This document shows, one piece after another, positions 1 through 10,057 of a DNA stretch of 64,000 nucleotides. How positions within the stretch are numbered: the stretch's first letter is position 1; each line of letters begins with the position of its first letter. The DNA is from Sacculina carcini. Taxonomy: Eukaryota; Arthropoda; Thecostraca; Sacculinidae. The notes under the pieces are model-generated. The model saw nothing but the letters and a program-made list of their open reading frames with translations, was not told the origin of the DNA and made no database searches. The stretch is from positions 4,254,548 to 4,318,547 of the forward strand of contig OU696576.1 of the NCBI GenBank assembly GCA_916048095.2, written 5' to 3'. The translations under genes and the position numbers were made by a program.

Positions 1-385
1 CAATCTAAAACATCCAACGCTAGGGCAGGGTTGCCAGGTGTCTCAAGCCAGATAAGGCCAAACCACCAACGAAAAAAGGCCAAAAAAGCCAAACTCCAAA
101 AACAGCACGGTTAATGTTTCCAAAATGGCAAAAAAAGGCCTATCCCATTGTGCCACACATGAAAGGTATTTTTCACAGGAAGTAATTTTTCCACCACTCC
201 ATAAAGTCAAACATATCCTGATTTCCAGTATGCTCCAGGTGAAGGAAAGATTTAAAAATACCATGTTGGCTGCACATTCAACTTGTGGATTATGTGTTAT
301 GGGCTTGGTATTTGCATTGCGTGCATTTCGATGTGCTCATTCGATATGTGTAGCGCGTTCATTTGTAGCGTTCATTTGATATGTG
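1..385. other. left flank, unassigned; probably the edge of broken element C
   Basis: I see no supportable gene here. The first 130 bases are rich in short AAGGCCA-like motifs. Bases 340-385 contain repeated TTCATTTG/TAGCG words that continue to the right of element A (TAGCGTTTG from 5124), so this is the left side of the site into which A inserted. The last five bases, ATGTG (381-385), are one copy of A's target-site duplication. The segment may belong to the 5' LTR of element C, but no second LTR of C is in the window to prove it. Confidence 0.35.
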
Positions 386-561
386 TGTACGATATATTAT
401 AGCACTCAACACAACAATAACAATAACAATAAAACAACAATAGAATGATACAACGCCACGACACACACACCACCACTGCTGTACACACACTGGCTGACGG
501 CCGTTAGCGTCACCCACGCCTAATACCCTCGCGCCCTCTGGCGGTGTAGGCACACACTACA
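386..561 (-). repeat. 3' LTR of element A
   Basis: This 176-bp LTR lies downstream of the minus-strand gag-pol frame. It begins TGTAC and ends ACTACA on the plus strand, and matches the copy at 4943-5118 with one substitution in the CAA/TAA-rich stretch. On the coding strand it abuts a purine-rich stretch upstream (complement of 562-580, reading GAAGGGGAGAT), a plausible polypurine tract. Confidence 0.95.
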
Positions 562-569
562 TCTCCCCT

Positions 570-3500
570 TCAAGTGGTGGAGGGGGCGCTGTCGGCTCTG
601 CAGACGTAATCGCTCAGATGCGACGGTGGTCTGCGTGTTCGGGCGCTCCGGCGGAATTGCGGGGTTCGTGAGGCCTCCGATGTACCGACCACATTCTCCC
701 CCGGCGGCGGCGGCGGTGATGCGGGTCTGCTTCTGGTCTCCTGCGACGGTAGCGGCGCCGTGCCAACAGATGGCGGCGGCTGCACTTCGAGCGGCGGCTG
801 TACCACGGGCGAGGGTGTGTTGGCTGCTGGTCGCAGGTGTCTACGGTTGCGCCAGTAGAGACCGCCGTGAGGCAGGCGCACAGCGTACTGGCGGCGACGG
901 CCAGTCATGGCGACCACGCCAGTCCGGTCCCAGCGACCGGATGTCGGGTCCTGGAGAGCCACCGTAGTGCCGGGCCGCAACGGCGGCAACACCTTAGCCG
1001 ACCGGTTGTATTGGGCGACCTGCTTGTTGTGTAAGCTCGCCGCTCGCCGGTCGCATTCAGCGGTGGGCGGCTGCCACTCCGGCAGAAACGAGCGTGGATG
1101 CGCGGGAACGGCGGACGACACGGGGCGGCCGTACAAAAGCTGCGCGGGGGAGCGACCATCGGCACCCGGCGCGTTGCACAGCTCCAACAGACCGGCGACA
1201 AAGGCGTCTGTGTCGATGTTCCCGTCGTGCGCCGCCTTCTGAATGAGCCGCTTCACCCGTTTCACGGCGGACTCAGCGTGCCCATTAGAAGACGGGAAGT
1301 GCGGACTGGAGACACGATGGCGTATGTGCCAAAGTCGCAGAAATTCGGCCGTGTGGCGCGCCGTGAACTGTGGACCGCCGTCTGACGACAGTATGGTCGG
1401 AACCCCCGTCATGGCGAACACATGTCGTAGCATCTTCACCAGCTGATGAGCCGAGGTGTCACGGCCACAGTCGAACACCAGTGGCCAGTTGGAGAACCGG
1501 TCCGCGTACACGAGGTAGGTCTTCCCTGCGTGTTGGAAAAAATCCGCGGACACCGATTCGAAAGGACGTGTCGGGTGCGGTTCCGTCAGGTATGGCTCTT
1601 TTTGCTGGCTGTCTTTGTACTGCAGACATTTTCGGCACGATGCTACGGCAGTGGCGATTTCGTTGTTCAGGCCCGGCCAGAAGACAGTTTGCCGTGCGCG
1701 TTGCACAGTCCTGGCCTGCCCCTGGTGACCGTCGTGGAGCCGACGGAGGGTGTCCTTCCGCAAACACCTGGGCACAAGCAGGCGGCAGCCGACCAGGATC
1801 AGCCCATGGTCCGCAGTGAGCTGGTCGCGCACGCCCCAGAATGGGTGGAGACTGGCGGGCAGCAGATGTTTGTGCTGAGGGAAACCGCCCAGCACGTACG
1901 TCATCAATTGGCGACACTCATCGTCGGCCAGAGACGCAGCTCGCACCGCCTCCAGGGTGGTGTCAATCGGTGACGTGCGATGACCCAGGTCGTCTGCGTC
2001 TGTGAACGCGTCCAGCGTCTGGACGAAGAATCCAGACGAGCACTCGTCAACGTCAGCGTCAGCATCAGCAGGCTGGGAAGGTGCGCACGACAGAGCGTCG
2101 GCGATGTTGTGCTTTGCACCCGGTCTCCAGCTAGCGACAAAAGTCAAGTGCAGCAGACGCTGTCGCATACGTTGCAGGCGCGGGTTGGAGATGTCTCCGA
2201 GTGCCTTCTCGTTCAGTATCGGAACGAGAGGCTTGTGATCGGTGACCACACTGAACGTGGGGAGGCCAGCCAGATACTGATGGCATTTCTGACATGCCCA
2301 CACAACTGCCAGCATCTCCAACTCACACACAGCATACCTGCTTTCGGTGTCGGACACAAATCGCGACCCACACTGGATCAGCTGCCAACGGCCTTGATCA
2401 TCCCGCTGGCGAAGAACGAATCCGAGACCTTTCTCACGTGCTGCATCCGTCTCCAGCATTGTGGGCCGCGTTGGGTCGAAGTGACCAAGCACAGGAGGGC
2501 TGGCCAACGCGCGCTTGACCGCCGTGAAAGCCGCATCGTGCTGTGCTGTCCACTGCCACTCAACGCCTTTGCGAAGCAGCTGGCGCAGGGGCTCAGCAGC
2601 GGAGGCGATGGAGTCCAAGAAGTCACCGAACTGGTTCGCCAAACCGAGAAAGGACCGCAGGGATGTAAGGTCCGTCGGTGCGGGAAATTCTGCGAGGGCT
2701 CGAATTTTCTTGTGGTCGACGGTGAATCCAGAGGCGTTGATGTGGAATCCACAGAAATTGGCGTAAGTGGCGGCGAACATAAATTTTTGCAGGTTCAACG
2801 TAACGCCGGCGTCGTCGAAGCGTTGTAGCAGCTGCCAGACTCGCTGCAGATGCTCGTCGTAGCTGGCGGTATACACCAGCACGTCGTCCACGATCTTGCA
2901 GGAGTCGGGTAGGCCAGACAAGGCGACGTTGCCGCGTCGGTTGAACTCGTCGCCGCTGGAGACCAGGCCCATAGGCGCGCGACAGAACCTGAATCGGCCC
3001 CACGGGGTGATGAAGGTGGTGAGGTCTCGGTGCTCGCGCCGCAAGGGCACCTGAAAGTACCCTTGTAATGCGTCCACCTGGGTGAACCACCGATTGCCGA
3101 GGCCCATACTGCTGACAGCCTCCACAGGCGAGCGAACCGGATGTGTAGGCCGGCGAACGAAGCGGTTGAGGCGTGTGAGGTCCACCGTGAGCCGACAGCC
3201 GTTTGGCGTGCCGTCTGCCTTGCGCTTGCCGACAACGACGATGGGTGAGCACCAATCTGTCGGGTGGGAGACCGGCTCGATTACGCCCTGCTGCTGAAGC
3301 AGCTCCAGCTGCTGTTGTGCCTGGGCGCGATGACAGAACGGCACGGAGCGGGGAGCCGTCACGTTGTACGGCACCGCGTCATCGCGCAGATCGATCCGCA
3401 TTGCCCCGCCTTTCATCTCCCGGAAAGGACCGTCCGTGGAGAACACACGAGGGAAGGCCGCTATAAGCTGCTCGCTGTGCGCGCGACGGTCCGCCGCTGT

Positions 3501-4943
3501 TGGCTGAGTTGTGTTGGTCCAGCGCGGGCATTGTTGAACGGCTGCTGGTCCAGCGGCCACCTGCTGCAGGTGCTGTTCGCGAGACATCTGCCGAGGGAAC
3601 GCCCGGTGCAGTAGACGCAGCTCCACTGCGTCTCGCCAGCAGAGCAGAGCACAGCGCACTGACGGCACCACGTACAGAGTGGAGCGGCAGGATGCATCAC
3701 CGAGTCGCAAGACTGCCTCGCACGTGCCCAGACACAGCAGCAACTGACCGTTGGCAACACGCAGGCGCGACGACGGTGGGCGCAAGCTACTGGCGGCCAC
3801 TCCGAGCTGCTTCGCAACCCCAGCGTCAATAACAGACACGTCGGCGCCAGAGTCGCATCGCCACTTGATCTCGCGCGGCGCGCGGCCCTCTGCGGAAACA
3901 GCAATGTGAACGGCGGTTAAGCGCGTGTGTTTTTGGCCGTCAACTACATCACCGATATACGGGCACATATCTAGTGTGTTCTCATCATCAACTTCATCGG
4001 CAACATCGGCGACGTCGCGGATAAAATTATCTCTACGACGGCGGGTACCGAGCTGCGATGAGCGACAGACGCGCGAGTAATGCCCGCGTTTTCCACAGCG
4101 ACGACACATGCTCTCCGCAGCGCGGCACGGTACTGTCTGGTGGTGCCCACCACAGCGGACGCACGGGACGGAGTCATTGCTGTGCGCATGCGCGTTGCAC
4201 ATGCGCGGTTGCAGATGGCTTACAGCGGCGACCTCTGCGCGGGGAGCAGAAGAATCAGCCACATCGGGTCCGGTGTTCCGCATGGCTGCAGCGTCCTGGC
4301 GGGCCGACTCAGCCGTTTGACATACCTGCGTTGCCTTTTTCAGCGTCAGGTCTTTGTGTGCGACCTGCAGGAGTTGGTGCAGGGCAGCAGAGTCGGCTGT
4401 CCCCATCACTAACTGATCGCGAAGACGCTCGTCGCGGCAGGCAGGGCAAAAATCGCAGCTGGCGGCAATTTCTCGCAGAGAGCGCAGAAATTCGCCCACA
4501 TTCTCGCCGTCCCGCTGACGGCGGTTGAAAAATCGCCGGCGTTCCACCAGCACATTCTGCCGCGACTGCTGATGCTCCTCCAATAGGCGGATACAGGCGG
4601 GCAAATCAGCCGTCGCCGGCAGCGTCAGTGAGTGGCGGATGACGCGGCACCACTCGTCGTCCAGCAGTGTCGTGAGCAGCGCTTGCTGCTGGGCAGGGCT
4701 CAGGCTATCACTGCCTGACAGTGTGGTGTACGCCAGCACGCGCTCTTTCCAGGAGGTGAAGTCGGCTGCCGATGCGGCGTAGGCCAGACGGGCTGGTGGC
4801 TGACAATGAGCCATGGTGTGTGGGGCGACTGCAGGCGAGCTGGCGGGGGCTGCCATTACAAGCTGCTGGCGAGCGAGCTGAGTCACCAACTCTGTGAGCT
4901 GGTCCAGCTTCTGCTGTTGTTCGTCTCGCAGCGGCTGCGCCAT
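570..4943 (-). CDS. Gag-Pol polyprotein of element A (Ty3/gypsy)
   Basis: One open frame of about 1457 residues encodes the replication proteins of the retrotransposon. I take the start at the ATG at 4941-4943 because it lies at the LTR/primer-site junction; the frame is open further into the LTR. In order: Gag with two CCHC-like knuckles (CVRCGGHH..., CRRCGKRGHYSRVC); a protease with CDSGADVSVI; RT with DALQGYFQVPL and the catalytic VDD in KIVDDVLVY; RNase H with ETDAAREKG; integrase with an HHCC finger (HQGQ...CRKC) and core residues around SADFFQ, SSDGGPQFT and NGHAESAVKR. The C-terminal tail is proline-rich. It looks whole. Gag and Pol share one frame, so cleavage by the protease, rather than frameshifting, would separate them. 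Confidence 0.93.
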   Translation of the reverse strand: MAQPLRDEQQQKLDQLTELVTQLARQQLVMAAPASSPAVAPHTMAHCQPPARLAYAASAADFTSWKERVLAYTTLSGSDSLSPAQQQALLTTLLDDEWCRVIRHSLTLPATADLPACIRLLEEHQQSRQNVLVERRRFFNRRQRDGENVGEFLRSLREIAASCDFCPACRDERLRDQLVMGTADSAALHQLLQVAHKDLTLKKATQVCQTAESARQDAAAMRNTGPDVADSSAPRAEVAAVSHLQPRMCNAHAHSNDSVPCVRCGGHHQTVPCRAAESMCRRCGKRGHYSRVCRSSQLGTRRRRDNFIRDVADVADEVDDENTLDMCPYIGDVVDGQKHTRLTAVHIAVSAEGRAPREIKWRCDSGADVSVIDAGVAKQLGVAASSLRPPSSRLRVANGQLLLCLGTCEAVLRLGDASCRSTLYVVPSVRCALLCWRDAVELRLLHRAFPRQMSREQHLQQVAAGPAAVQQCPRWTNTTQPTAADRRAHSEQLIAAFPRVFSTDGPFREMKGGAMRIDLRDDAVPYNVTAPRSVPFCHRAQAQQQLELLQQQGVIEPVSHPTDWCSPIVVVGKRKADGTPNGCRLTVDLTRLNRFVRRPTHPVRSPVEAVSSMGLGNRWFTQVDALQGYFQVPLRREHRDLTTFITPWGRFRFCRAPMGLVSSGDEFNRRGNVALSGLPDSCKIVDDVLVYTASYDEHLQRVWQLLQRFDDAGVTLNLQKFMFAATYANFCGFHINASGFTVDHKKIRALAEFPAPTDLTSLRSFLGLANQFGDFLDSIASAAEPLRQLLRKGVEWQWTAQHDAAFTAVKRALASPPVLGHFDPTRPTMLETDAAREKGLGFVLRQRDDQGRWQLIQCGSRFVSDTESRYAVCELEMLAVVWACQKCHQYLAGLPTFSVVTDHKPLVPILNEKALGDISNPRLQRMRQRLLHLTFVASWRPGAKHNIADALSCAPSQPADADADVDECSSGFFVQTLDAFTDADDLGHRTSPIDTTLEAVRAASLADDECRQLMTYVLGGFPQHKHLLPASLHPFWGVRDQLTADHGLILVGCRLLVPRCLRKDTLRRLHDGHQGQARTVQRARQTVFWPGLNNEIATAVASCRKCLQYKDSQQKEPYLTEPHPTRPFESVSADFFQHAGKTYLVYADRFSNWPLVFDCGRDTSAHQLVKMLRHVFAMTGVPTILSSDGGPQFTARHTAEFLRLWHIRHRVSSPHFPSSNGHAESAVKRVKRLIQKAAHDGNIDTDAFVAGLLELCNAPGADGRSPAQLLYGRPVSSAVPAHPRSFLPEWQPPTAECDRRAASLHNKQVAQYNRSAKVLPPLRPGTTVALQDPTSGRWDRTGVVAMTGRRRQYAVRLPHGGLYWRNRRHLRPAANTPSPVVQPPLEVQPPPSVGTAPLPSQETRSRPASPPPPPGENVVGTSEASRTPQFRRSARTRRPPSHLSDYVCRADSAPSTT

Positions 4944-5118
4944 GTACGATATATTATAGCACTCAACACAACAATAACAATAACAATACAACAACAATAG
5001 AATGATACAACGCCACGACACACACACCACCACTGCTGTACACACACTGGCTGACGGCCGTTAGCGTCACCCACGCCTAATACCCTCGCGCCCTCTGGCG
5101 GTGTAGGCACACACTACA
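4943..5118 (-). repeat. 5' LTR of element A, with primer-binding site at its edge
   Basis: The 176-bp 5' LTR of A. On the coding strand its last base is immediately followed by TGGCGCAGCCGCTGCGAG, a TGG-initiated primer-binding-site candidate complementary to a tRNA 3' CCA end. The A of the gag-pol start codon is the last base of the LTR, so start codon and primer site overlap. ATGTG at 5119-5123 is the second TSD copy. Confidence 0.93.
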
Positions 5119-5123
5119 ATGTG

Positions 5124-5447
5124 TAGCGTTTGTGTAAGGAATAACGCGTCATGTAGCTGAGCGAACGTCAAGTTGCCCGTGCGTATGTCTGTGTGTATGT
5201 CTCTCTTTGTATGTCTGTGTGTCATGTGCGTCGTCGCTGATTGGCTGTGAGGATTGAACGATTGCTAGTTGCGCGAGCTGTGAGAGCGTTGTATTACTTC
5301 TGTGTGAGTGTATGAGTGTGTTTGAGTTAGTAGTGTTCAGCGAGGCTTCACTGTGTGTGTTCGGTCTGTGTGACCAGGCTGTACCGCTGTGTGCGAAATA
5401 CGTGTTGCTACCACGTGCGCTGTGTGTGTGATCTTTGTGTGCTAGTT
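5124..5447 (+). repeat. remainder of element C 5' region (probable LTR/leader) between A and B
   Basis: A GT-rich 324-bp stretch lies between the TSD of A and the TSD of B. It has no supported ORF. It is contiguous in the pre-insertion sequence with 1-380 on the left and 10324 onwards on the right, where the gag of element C begins. It is therefore the upstream leader or 5' LTR of C. The LTR assignment is inference, since C's 3' LTR is not visible. Confidence 0.4.
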
Positions 5448-5708
5448 TGTAGTGTTCTGTATATTCATATCGTTATTGATGTTCCGAGCGTGGCGCTCAT
5501 GCGGCAATTTGTTACTGGGCCACGTATTGGGATACGCCTACTGGTTCAGCTGATCATAGGTGTGTCAACTCTTTTTGGTAAGTATGGGGGGTAAGAGAAG
5601 GATTCGATTAGGAGTTGTCGTGTTGTATGGTTGTGTCTGTTCCGTATAATATAGCCATTGTGGGGTACGCCCATCGATCTTTCGTGTCGCACGATACGCG
5701 ACAGTACA
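5448..5708 (+). repeat. 5' LTR of element B
   Basis: A 261-bp LTR starting TGTAGTGTTC and ending CAGTACA. It is paired with 10058-10318 at a constant offset of 4610 bases. The primer site begins two bases downstream. Confidence 0.95.
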
Positions 5709-5754
5709 TATTGGCGACGAGTGTTCCTACGCAATCCTGATAATCGATATCAGA

Positions 5755-8700
5755 ATGAACGTTGAGGGTGTACCGCCTCCACCGGCTTTTCTTGGTCAGC
5801 CAGGTAAACCACAGGTTACGTGGTCTACGTGGATATTCTCATTCGAGAACTATCTCACGGCAGTAGGTGGAGAATCGTACTCAGATGGCAGACGCTGTGC
5901 AATGCTGCTGCACTGTGTCGGCGCAGAGGGCCAGAGGGTGTACAATTCCCTGCCTGTCAGCCCAAAACTTGAAGGTGAGTCGGATTACGATAAATGTAAG
6001 CGACTTTTGGCAGAATTTTACACACCAAAGATTAACGTTATCGCTGAACGATTTATCTTCCGCCAACGAAAACAGCACAACACTGAGAGCACAGGTGAAT
6101 ACGTTGCCGCACTGCGTGAGTTGTCTTTGAGGTGCAGGTTTGCGACGCTGCGCGATGAAATGATACGCGACCAGGTCGTCGAGCATACACGGCACCCGAA
6201 GCTACGAGAGCGTTGCTTGCAGGACAGCCAGCTGACGCTCACATCACTGTTAGCGATCGCTGAGTCGTATGAGCTCTCGCAGCAGCAAGCGGCTGTAATG
6301 TCTCCGACCAACCACGCTGTGTACAAAATGAGCCAAAGAGCGCACGGCAAAACCACCGACAACCAAGGTAAGTGCACAAATTGCACGCACTGTGGCAAAA
6401 CACACCAGTTTCCGAGACACCAGTTCTGCCCGGCTCGATCTTCAACATGCCACACATGCGGACGCAAGGGTCACTGGGCCAACGTGTGTCGAACGGTGCG
6501 TAGCAAGAATAAGCCTGCGATTTGCGGCCATACCACTGCTGTCGCTCAGAACTCGAGCAGTGGTAGCACAGCCAAGGGATTAACTGTGTTAAGCTGCGTA
6601 GCACCGTCAGCTCATAAAATATCATGTGCTGCGACCATCCAAGTGTCCGAGTCCGGCATGAAGGCGCGAGCCACGCTCCAAGTAGACACTGGAGCAAGTG
6701 TGTCAGTATTAAGTTTGCCACTGGCCAGGCAACATTTCAAGGGGACAACGGTTCGCTCGACATCAACACGTCTGTTCGGTGTGGGTCATCAGCCGCTGTC
6801 CGTCGTTGGTGTTTTTCCCACCACTGTCTGTGTCAACAACCACACCGCTGACGTAGATTTTTACGTCATCGACACGCAGACATCAGAAGGTTTGCTGGGC
6901 CTAGACGCACTCACTAGCATGGGTCTAACGATTCACCCCAAACAAGGCCTGGTATATTCCGTGTCTTCTGACACCACAGAGGTTTTCGATCATCAGGAGC
7001 CGACACCTCTGCCACCCATCACCGGCTACCAGCACACGATTCGTCTGAAGCCTGGAGCTCAGCCGGTCAGAGCAGCGCTCCGTCGTCTGCCTCTGGCAGT
7101 ACGGAAAAATGTGTCGAGCATGCTAAAGAAACTGCAAGAGGAGGACACGATCGAACGATGTGAGTCATCGGAGTGGATAAGTCCTATCGTCGTCGTCCGC
7201 AAGAAATCGGGCGATTTGCGACTATGTGTTGACCTGCGCAGTCCAAATAAACAGATCGTCAGCGAAGTGCACCCGTTGCCCACTGTACAGGAACTTCAGG
7301 TGCAATTGCGCGGGAAATATTTCACTCGACTCGATTTGAGCTCTGCATATTATCAGATGCTGCTAGATCCATCATCGCGGTCGATAACGGCATTTATAAC
7401 ACATGATGGTTTGTTTCGTTTTAAACGTGTGCCTTTTGGTCTTGTTTCAGCTGGCGCTGCCTTTCAGCGATTACTAGATCGACTTCTTGAAGGAATATCC
7501 GGCTGCTGTCATTATATTGATGACATCGCAGTATGTGGAGCTGATCGGCAGGAGCACGACCGCCGTGTGCAGCAGGTACTGCGTCGACTGAAGAGTGCGA
7601 ACATCACTCTGAACCCTGCAAAGTCCGAACGGTGCCAAATGCGCATTAAGTTTTGTGGCTACATGGTGTCTGATTCAGGGATATCGCTCTGTGACGATCA
7701 TCTGCGAGCCGTTCGCGATGCGCCCGTCCCAACAGATGGTAAGCAACTGCGCAGTTTTCTTGGCCTATGTGGATGGATGTCGCAGTTCATCACAGGCTAC
7801 GCCGAGTTGACCACGCCGCTCTTCGAGCTGTTGCAAAAACACACCACCTTTTCTTGGACACGGCGACACCAGGACGCGTTTGAGCGACTGAAGGCCCGGC
7901 TGGTGGCGGCTAAACCGCTGCATGTGTTCGACCCAGAAAAACGTACTCTGGTCACTACTGACGCCAGTGAGCGAGGCGCTGGTGCCGTCTTGTCACAAGT
8001 CGACAGATCAGGTAGCGAACACGTAATTGCATTCTGGAGCCGGCGCTTTTCGCCAGCAGAGACACAGTACTCTGTTACAGAGCGAGAGGGGCTTGCTGCC
8101 GTTCAGGCAATAGAGAAATGGAAGATCTTTCTTTGGGGCAGACATTTTGTGCTTCGGACGGATCACTCAGCATTACGCACGGTTCTTTCGGCTAACTATG
8201 GAGGCCGTGCTGGTGCTAGGATTGCCCGTTGGCAGTCCAGACTAATTCCATACTCGTATGATATTCAGTATGTGCCAGGTTCACTTCTGCCGGGAGCAGA
8301 TGCGTTGTCGAGGATGCCTGTCGACGAGCGGAACATGACAAGTGCGACGGACGATGAATTCACGGTCGTCGCTACCATCGAAAACGACCGGACGTGCGTC
8401 ACCGAGAAGGATGTGCGCTGCGCCACCAAAGACGATCCTCAACTGCAAGCTGTATTTCGGTGTCTGCAGCGCGGGTTTCCTAATCGTGGTTCAGAGTGTG
8501 ATCTGCTCGTCAGACCATTCCATGCTGTTCGACACGAACTGTCCGAGGATAACGGCTTACTGCTTCGTGCGGGATACCAGCTCGTGGTGCCTGCGTCATT
8601 GAGGGACACTTACCTGGAGCACGCTCACTCTTCCCACGAAGGAGTGGTGCGAACAAAGAATTATCTGCGCAGCATCGCATGGTGGCCTGGTCGAGATAAC

Positions 8701-10041
8701 GACGTGCGCCAGAAGATCGACAAGTGCGACAACTGTCAGTCGAGCGACAAAGTTCTTTGCGGCAAAGCCAGAGTCGCACCGCTGAAGCCAGTCGCTCATC
8801 CGGCCAAGCCGTGGGAGAAGCTGGGGCTCGACATTGTTGGACCCATCAACTTCGCTCCAACCAGCTGTCGTTATGCAGTGACGCTGGTGGACTACTATTC
8901 CAAATGGGTGGAGGTAGGAATGATGAGCACGGTCGACTCGTCAACCATCATCAAGTTTCTGGACACCATATGGAACAGAGAGGGTCTTCCAGAATCATTG
9001 GTGACGGACAATGGGCGTCAGTTTACGAGTGAGGCGTTCGAGAGCTACCTGGAAAAGGGCGGGGTTCATCATGTGAAGTCGTCTGCGTATTGGCCGCGTG
9101 GTAATGCCGCGGTAGAGCGCTTTAACCGTACCTTCAAAGCTTGGCTTCACAATTGGCGGCACGGTGACTTGACGGAGCACATCCAGCGTTCGCTCGCCAA
9201 GTACAGGGCCACACCGCACTGTTCTACGGGAAGCGCACCTTCAATGCTGTTGCACGGCCGACCCATGCGACTTTTGTTGCCTGTTGCGGGAGCGGCGCCG
9301 ACGGGGCAAGTGAAAGAACGAGTTGCTCGTCAACAACAGCGGAACAAGCGGAATTACGACGGTCGTCATGGCGTCAGTGAAGCCGCATTCTCCCCGGGTG
9401 ACGTTGTGCGCGTACGACGCCCTGGGCATCTATCGAAGGCGACGAGACGTTTCGGTCGGCCTTTGAAGATCATCGGACGAAGAGGATCAGCGTATCAACT
9501 GGAAGACGGATCGGTGCGCAACCCCGCACACCTCGCCAAGTTGAAACCGTCGTCCTCGAATGAAGTTCGCGTGTGTCCCACCGCGGAGCCGGAGTCTCAT
9601 CAGAGAGAAGTCAAATTGCCGGATGCGAGTAACGTCAACGGCGCCGCACTGTCAACTGGTCAGGACGATAGCGGGCACTACCAGCTTCCTGCTACACCGG
9701 AATCCGCAGAGATCCCCGTTCCAGTACGAGTCAGATCTTCTGGCGACCGGTCGCTGAGCGTCGAGACCGACGATGCGACCCGCGTCGAGACCGACGATCC
9801 GTCTCGCGTCGAGACCGACGATCCGTATCGCGTCGAGACCGACGATCCGTCTCGCGTCGAAACCGATGACCCGACTTCCGTCGAGGCCGACGATCCGACG
9901 CGCGTCGGCGCCGATGTTCCATCACAAGTCGTCAACCTTGATGATCCGTGTCGAGCCGTCGAAATTAACGATCTTCCCCCGTCGACGAGAGGGCGCTGTC
10001 GAAGACGTCCTGCTCGCTTGGCTGATTTTGTTACGTATTAA
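5755..10041 (+). CDS. Gag-Pol polyprotein of element B (Ty3/gypsy)
   Basis: A single 1428-residue frame. N-terminal Gag is followed by CCHC-type knuckles near residues 208-246 (CTNCTHCGKTHQ, CHTCGRKGHWANVC). The aspartic protease has DTGASVSVLS near 310. RT shows LDLSSAYYQM and the catalytic IDD in HYIDDIAV near 587. RNase H has TTDASERGAG near 735. The integrase has an HHCC finger (HSSHEG...CDNCQ) and the core DIVGP, TDNGRQFTS and RGNAAVERFNR from about 1025 on. A GPD/chromo-like basic segment follows, then an acidic tail made of short in-frame repeats. It looks whole. ATG 5755 is the first in-frame start after the primer site. Confidence 0.94.
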   Translation: MNVEGVPPPPAFLGQPGKPQVTWSTWIFSFENYLTAVGGESYSDGRRCAMLLHCVGAEGQRVYNSLPVSPKLEGESDYDKCKRLLAEFYTPKINVIAERFIFRQRKQHNTESTGEYVAALRELSLRCRFATLRDEMIRDQVVEHTRHPKLRERCLQDSQLTLTSLLAIAESYELSQQQAAVMSPTNHAVYKMSQRAHGKTTDNQGKCTNCTHCGKTHQFPRHQFCPARSSTCHTCGRKGHWANVCRTVRSKNKPAICGHTTAVAQNSSSGSTAKGLTVLSCVAPSAHKISCAATIQVSESGMKARATLQVDTGASVSVLSLPLARQHFKGTTVRSTSTRLFGVGHQPLSVVGVFPTTVCVNNHTADVDFYVIDTQTSEGLLGLDALTSMGLTIHPKQGLVYSVSSDTTEVFDHQEPTPLPPITGYQHTIRLKPGAQPVRAALRRLPLAVRKNVSSMLKKLQEEDTIERCESSEWISPIVVVRKKSGDLRLCVDLRSPNKQIVSEVHPLPTVQELQVQLRGKYFTRLDLSSAYYQMLLDPSSRSITAFITHDGLFRFKRVPFGLVSAGAAFQRLLDRLLEGISGCCHYIDDIAVCGADRQEHDRRVQQVLRRLKSANITLNPAKSERCQMRIKFCGYMVSDSGISLCDDHLRAVRDAPVPTDGKQLRSFLGLCGWMSQFITGYAELTTPLFELLQKHTTFSWTRRHQDAFERLKARLVAAKPLHVFDPEKRTLVTTDASERGAGAVLSQVDRSGSEHVIAFWSRRFSPAETQYSVTEREGLAAVQAIEKWKIFLWGRHFVLRTDHSALRTVLSANYGGRAGARIARWQSRLIPYSYDIQYVPGSLLPGADALSRMPVDERNMTSATDDEFTVVATIENDRTCVTEKDVRCATKDDPQLQAVFRCLQRGFPNRGSECDLLVRPFHAVRHELSEDNGLLLRAGYQLVVPASLRDTYLEHAHSSHEGVVRTKNYLRSIAWWPGRDNDVRQKIDKCDNCQSSDKVLCGKARVAPLKPVAHPAKPWEKLGLDIVGPINFAPTSCRYAVTLVDYYSKWVEVGMMSTVDSSTIIKFLDTIWNREGLPESLVTDNGRQFTSEAFESYLEKGGVHHVKSSAYWPRGNAAVERFNRTFKAWLHNWRHGDLTEHIQRSLAKYRATPHCSTGSAPSMLLHGRPMRLLLPVAGAAPTGQVKERVARQQQRNKRNYDGRHGVSEAAFSPGDVVRVRRPGHLSKATRRFGRPLKIIGRRGSAYQLEDGSVRNPAHLAKLKPSSSNEVRVCPTAEPESHQREVKLPDASNVNGAALSTGQDDSGHYQLPATPESAEIPVPVRVRSSGDRSLSVETDDATRVETDDPSRVETDDPYRVETDDPSRVETDDPTSVEADDPTRVGADVPSQVVNLDDPCRAVEINDLPPSTRGRCRRRPARLADFVTY
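9760..9927 (+). repeat. 24-bp in-frame minisatellite in the C-terminal tail of element B
   Basis: Seven consecutive 24-bp units, the last ones degenerate, start with GTCGAGACCGACGAT and encode an eight-residue repeat of the form VETDDPSR. The repeat keeps the frame and adds a strongly acidic, DD-rich tail just before the end of Gag-Pol. Element F has no such repeat at the matching place. Confidence 0.9.
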
Positions 10042-10057
10042 TTATGTGTGGGGGTAA

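Larger units (their letters stand above)
386..5118 (-). mobile_element. Element A: whole-looking Ty3/gypsy LTR retrotransposon
   Basis: A 4733-bp LTR element on the minus strand. It has two 176-bp LTRs differing at one base as read, a 5-bp target-site duplication ATGTG (381-385 and 5119-5123), and one long gag-pol frame. LTRs start TG and end CA on the coding strand. A primer-binding-like TGGCGCAGCC follows the 5' LTR directly. Domain order (Gag zinc knuckles, protease, RT, RNase H, integrase) is that of Ty3/gypsy; the very short LTRs and single frame recall Mag-like lineages, which is a tentative placement. One LTR mismatch implies a young insertion. It lies inside the 5' region of older element C. 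Confidence 0.95.

Noticed and set aside
1980-2828. 282-codon plus-strand ORF within element A
   Set aside because: It lies opposite the conserved RT-RNase H frame, has no motif, and follows from the GC-rich codon use of the real frame.
4944-5045. Upstream extension of the element A frame into the LTR
   Set aside because: The frame is open by chance through the CAA-rich LTR. The ATG at the LTR/primer junction is a better start, and the extra residues are low-complexity Cys/Tyr/Val.
9678-10057. ORFs opposite and alongside the B minisatellite
   Set aside because: Arg/Ser/Thr repeat proteins are shadows of the VETDDPSR units in other frames.
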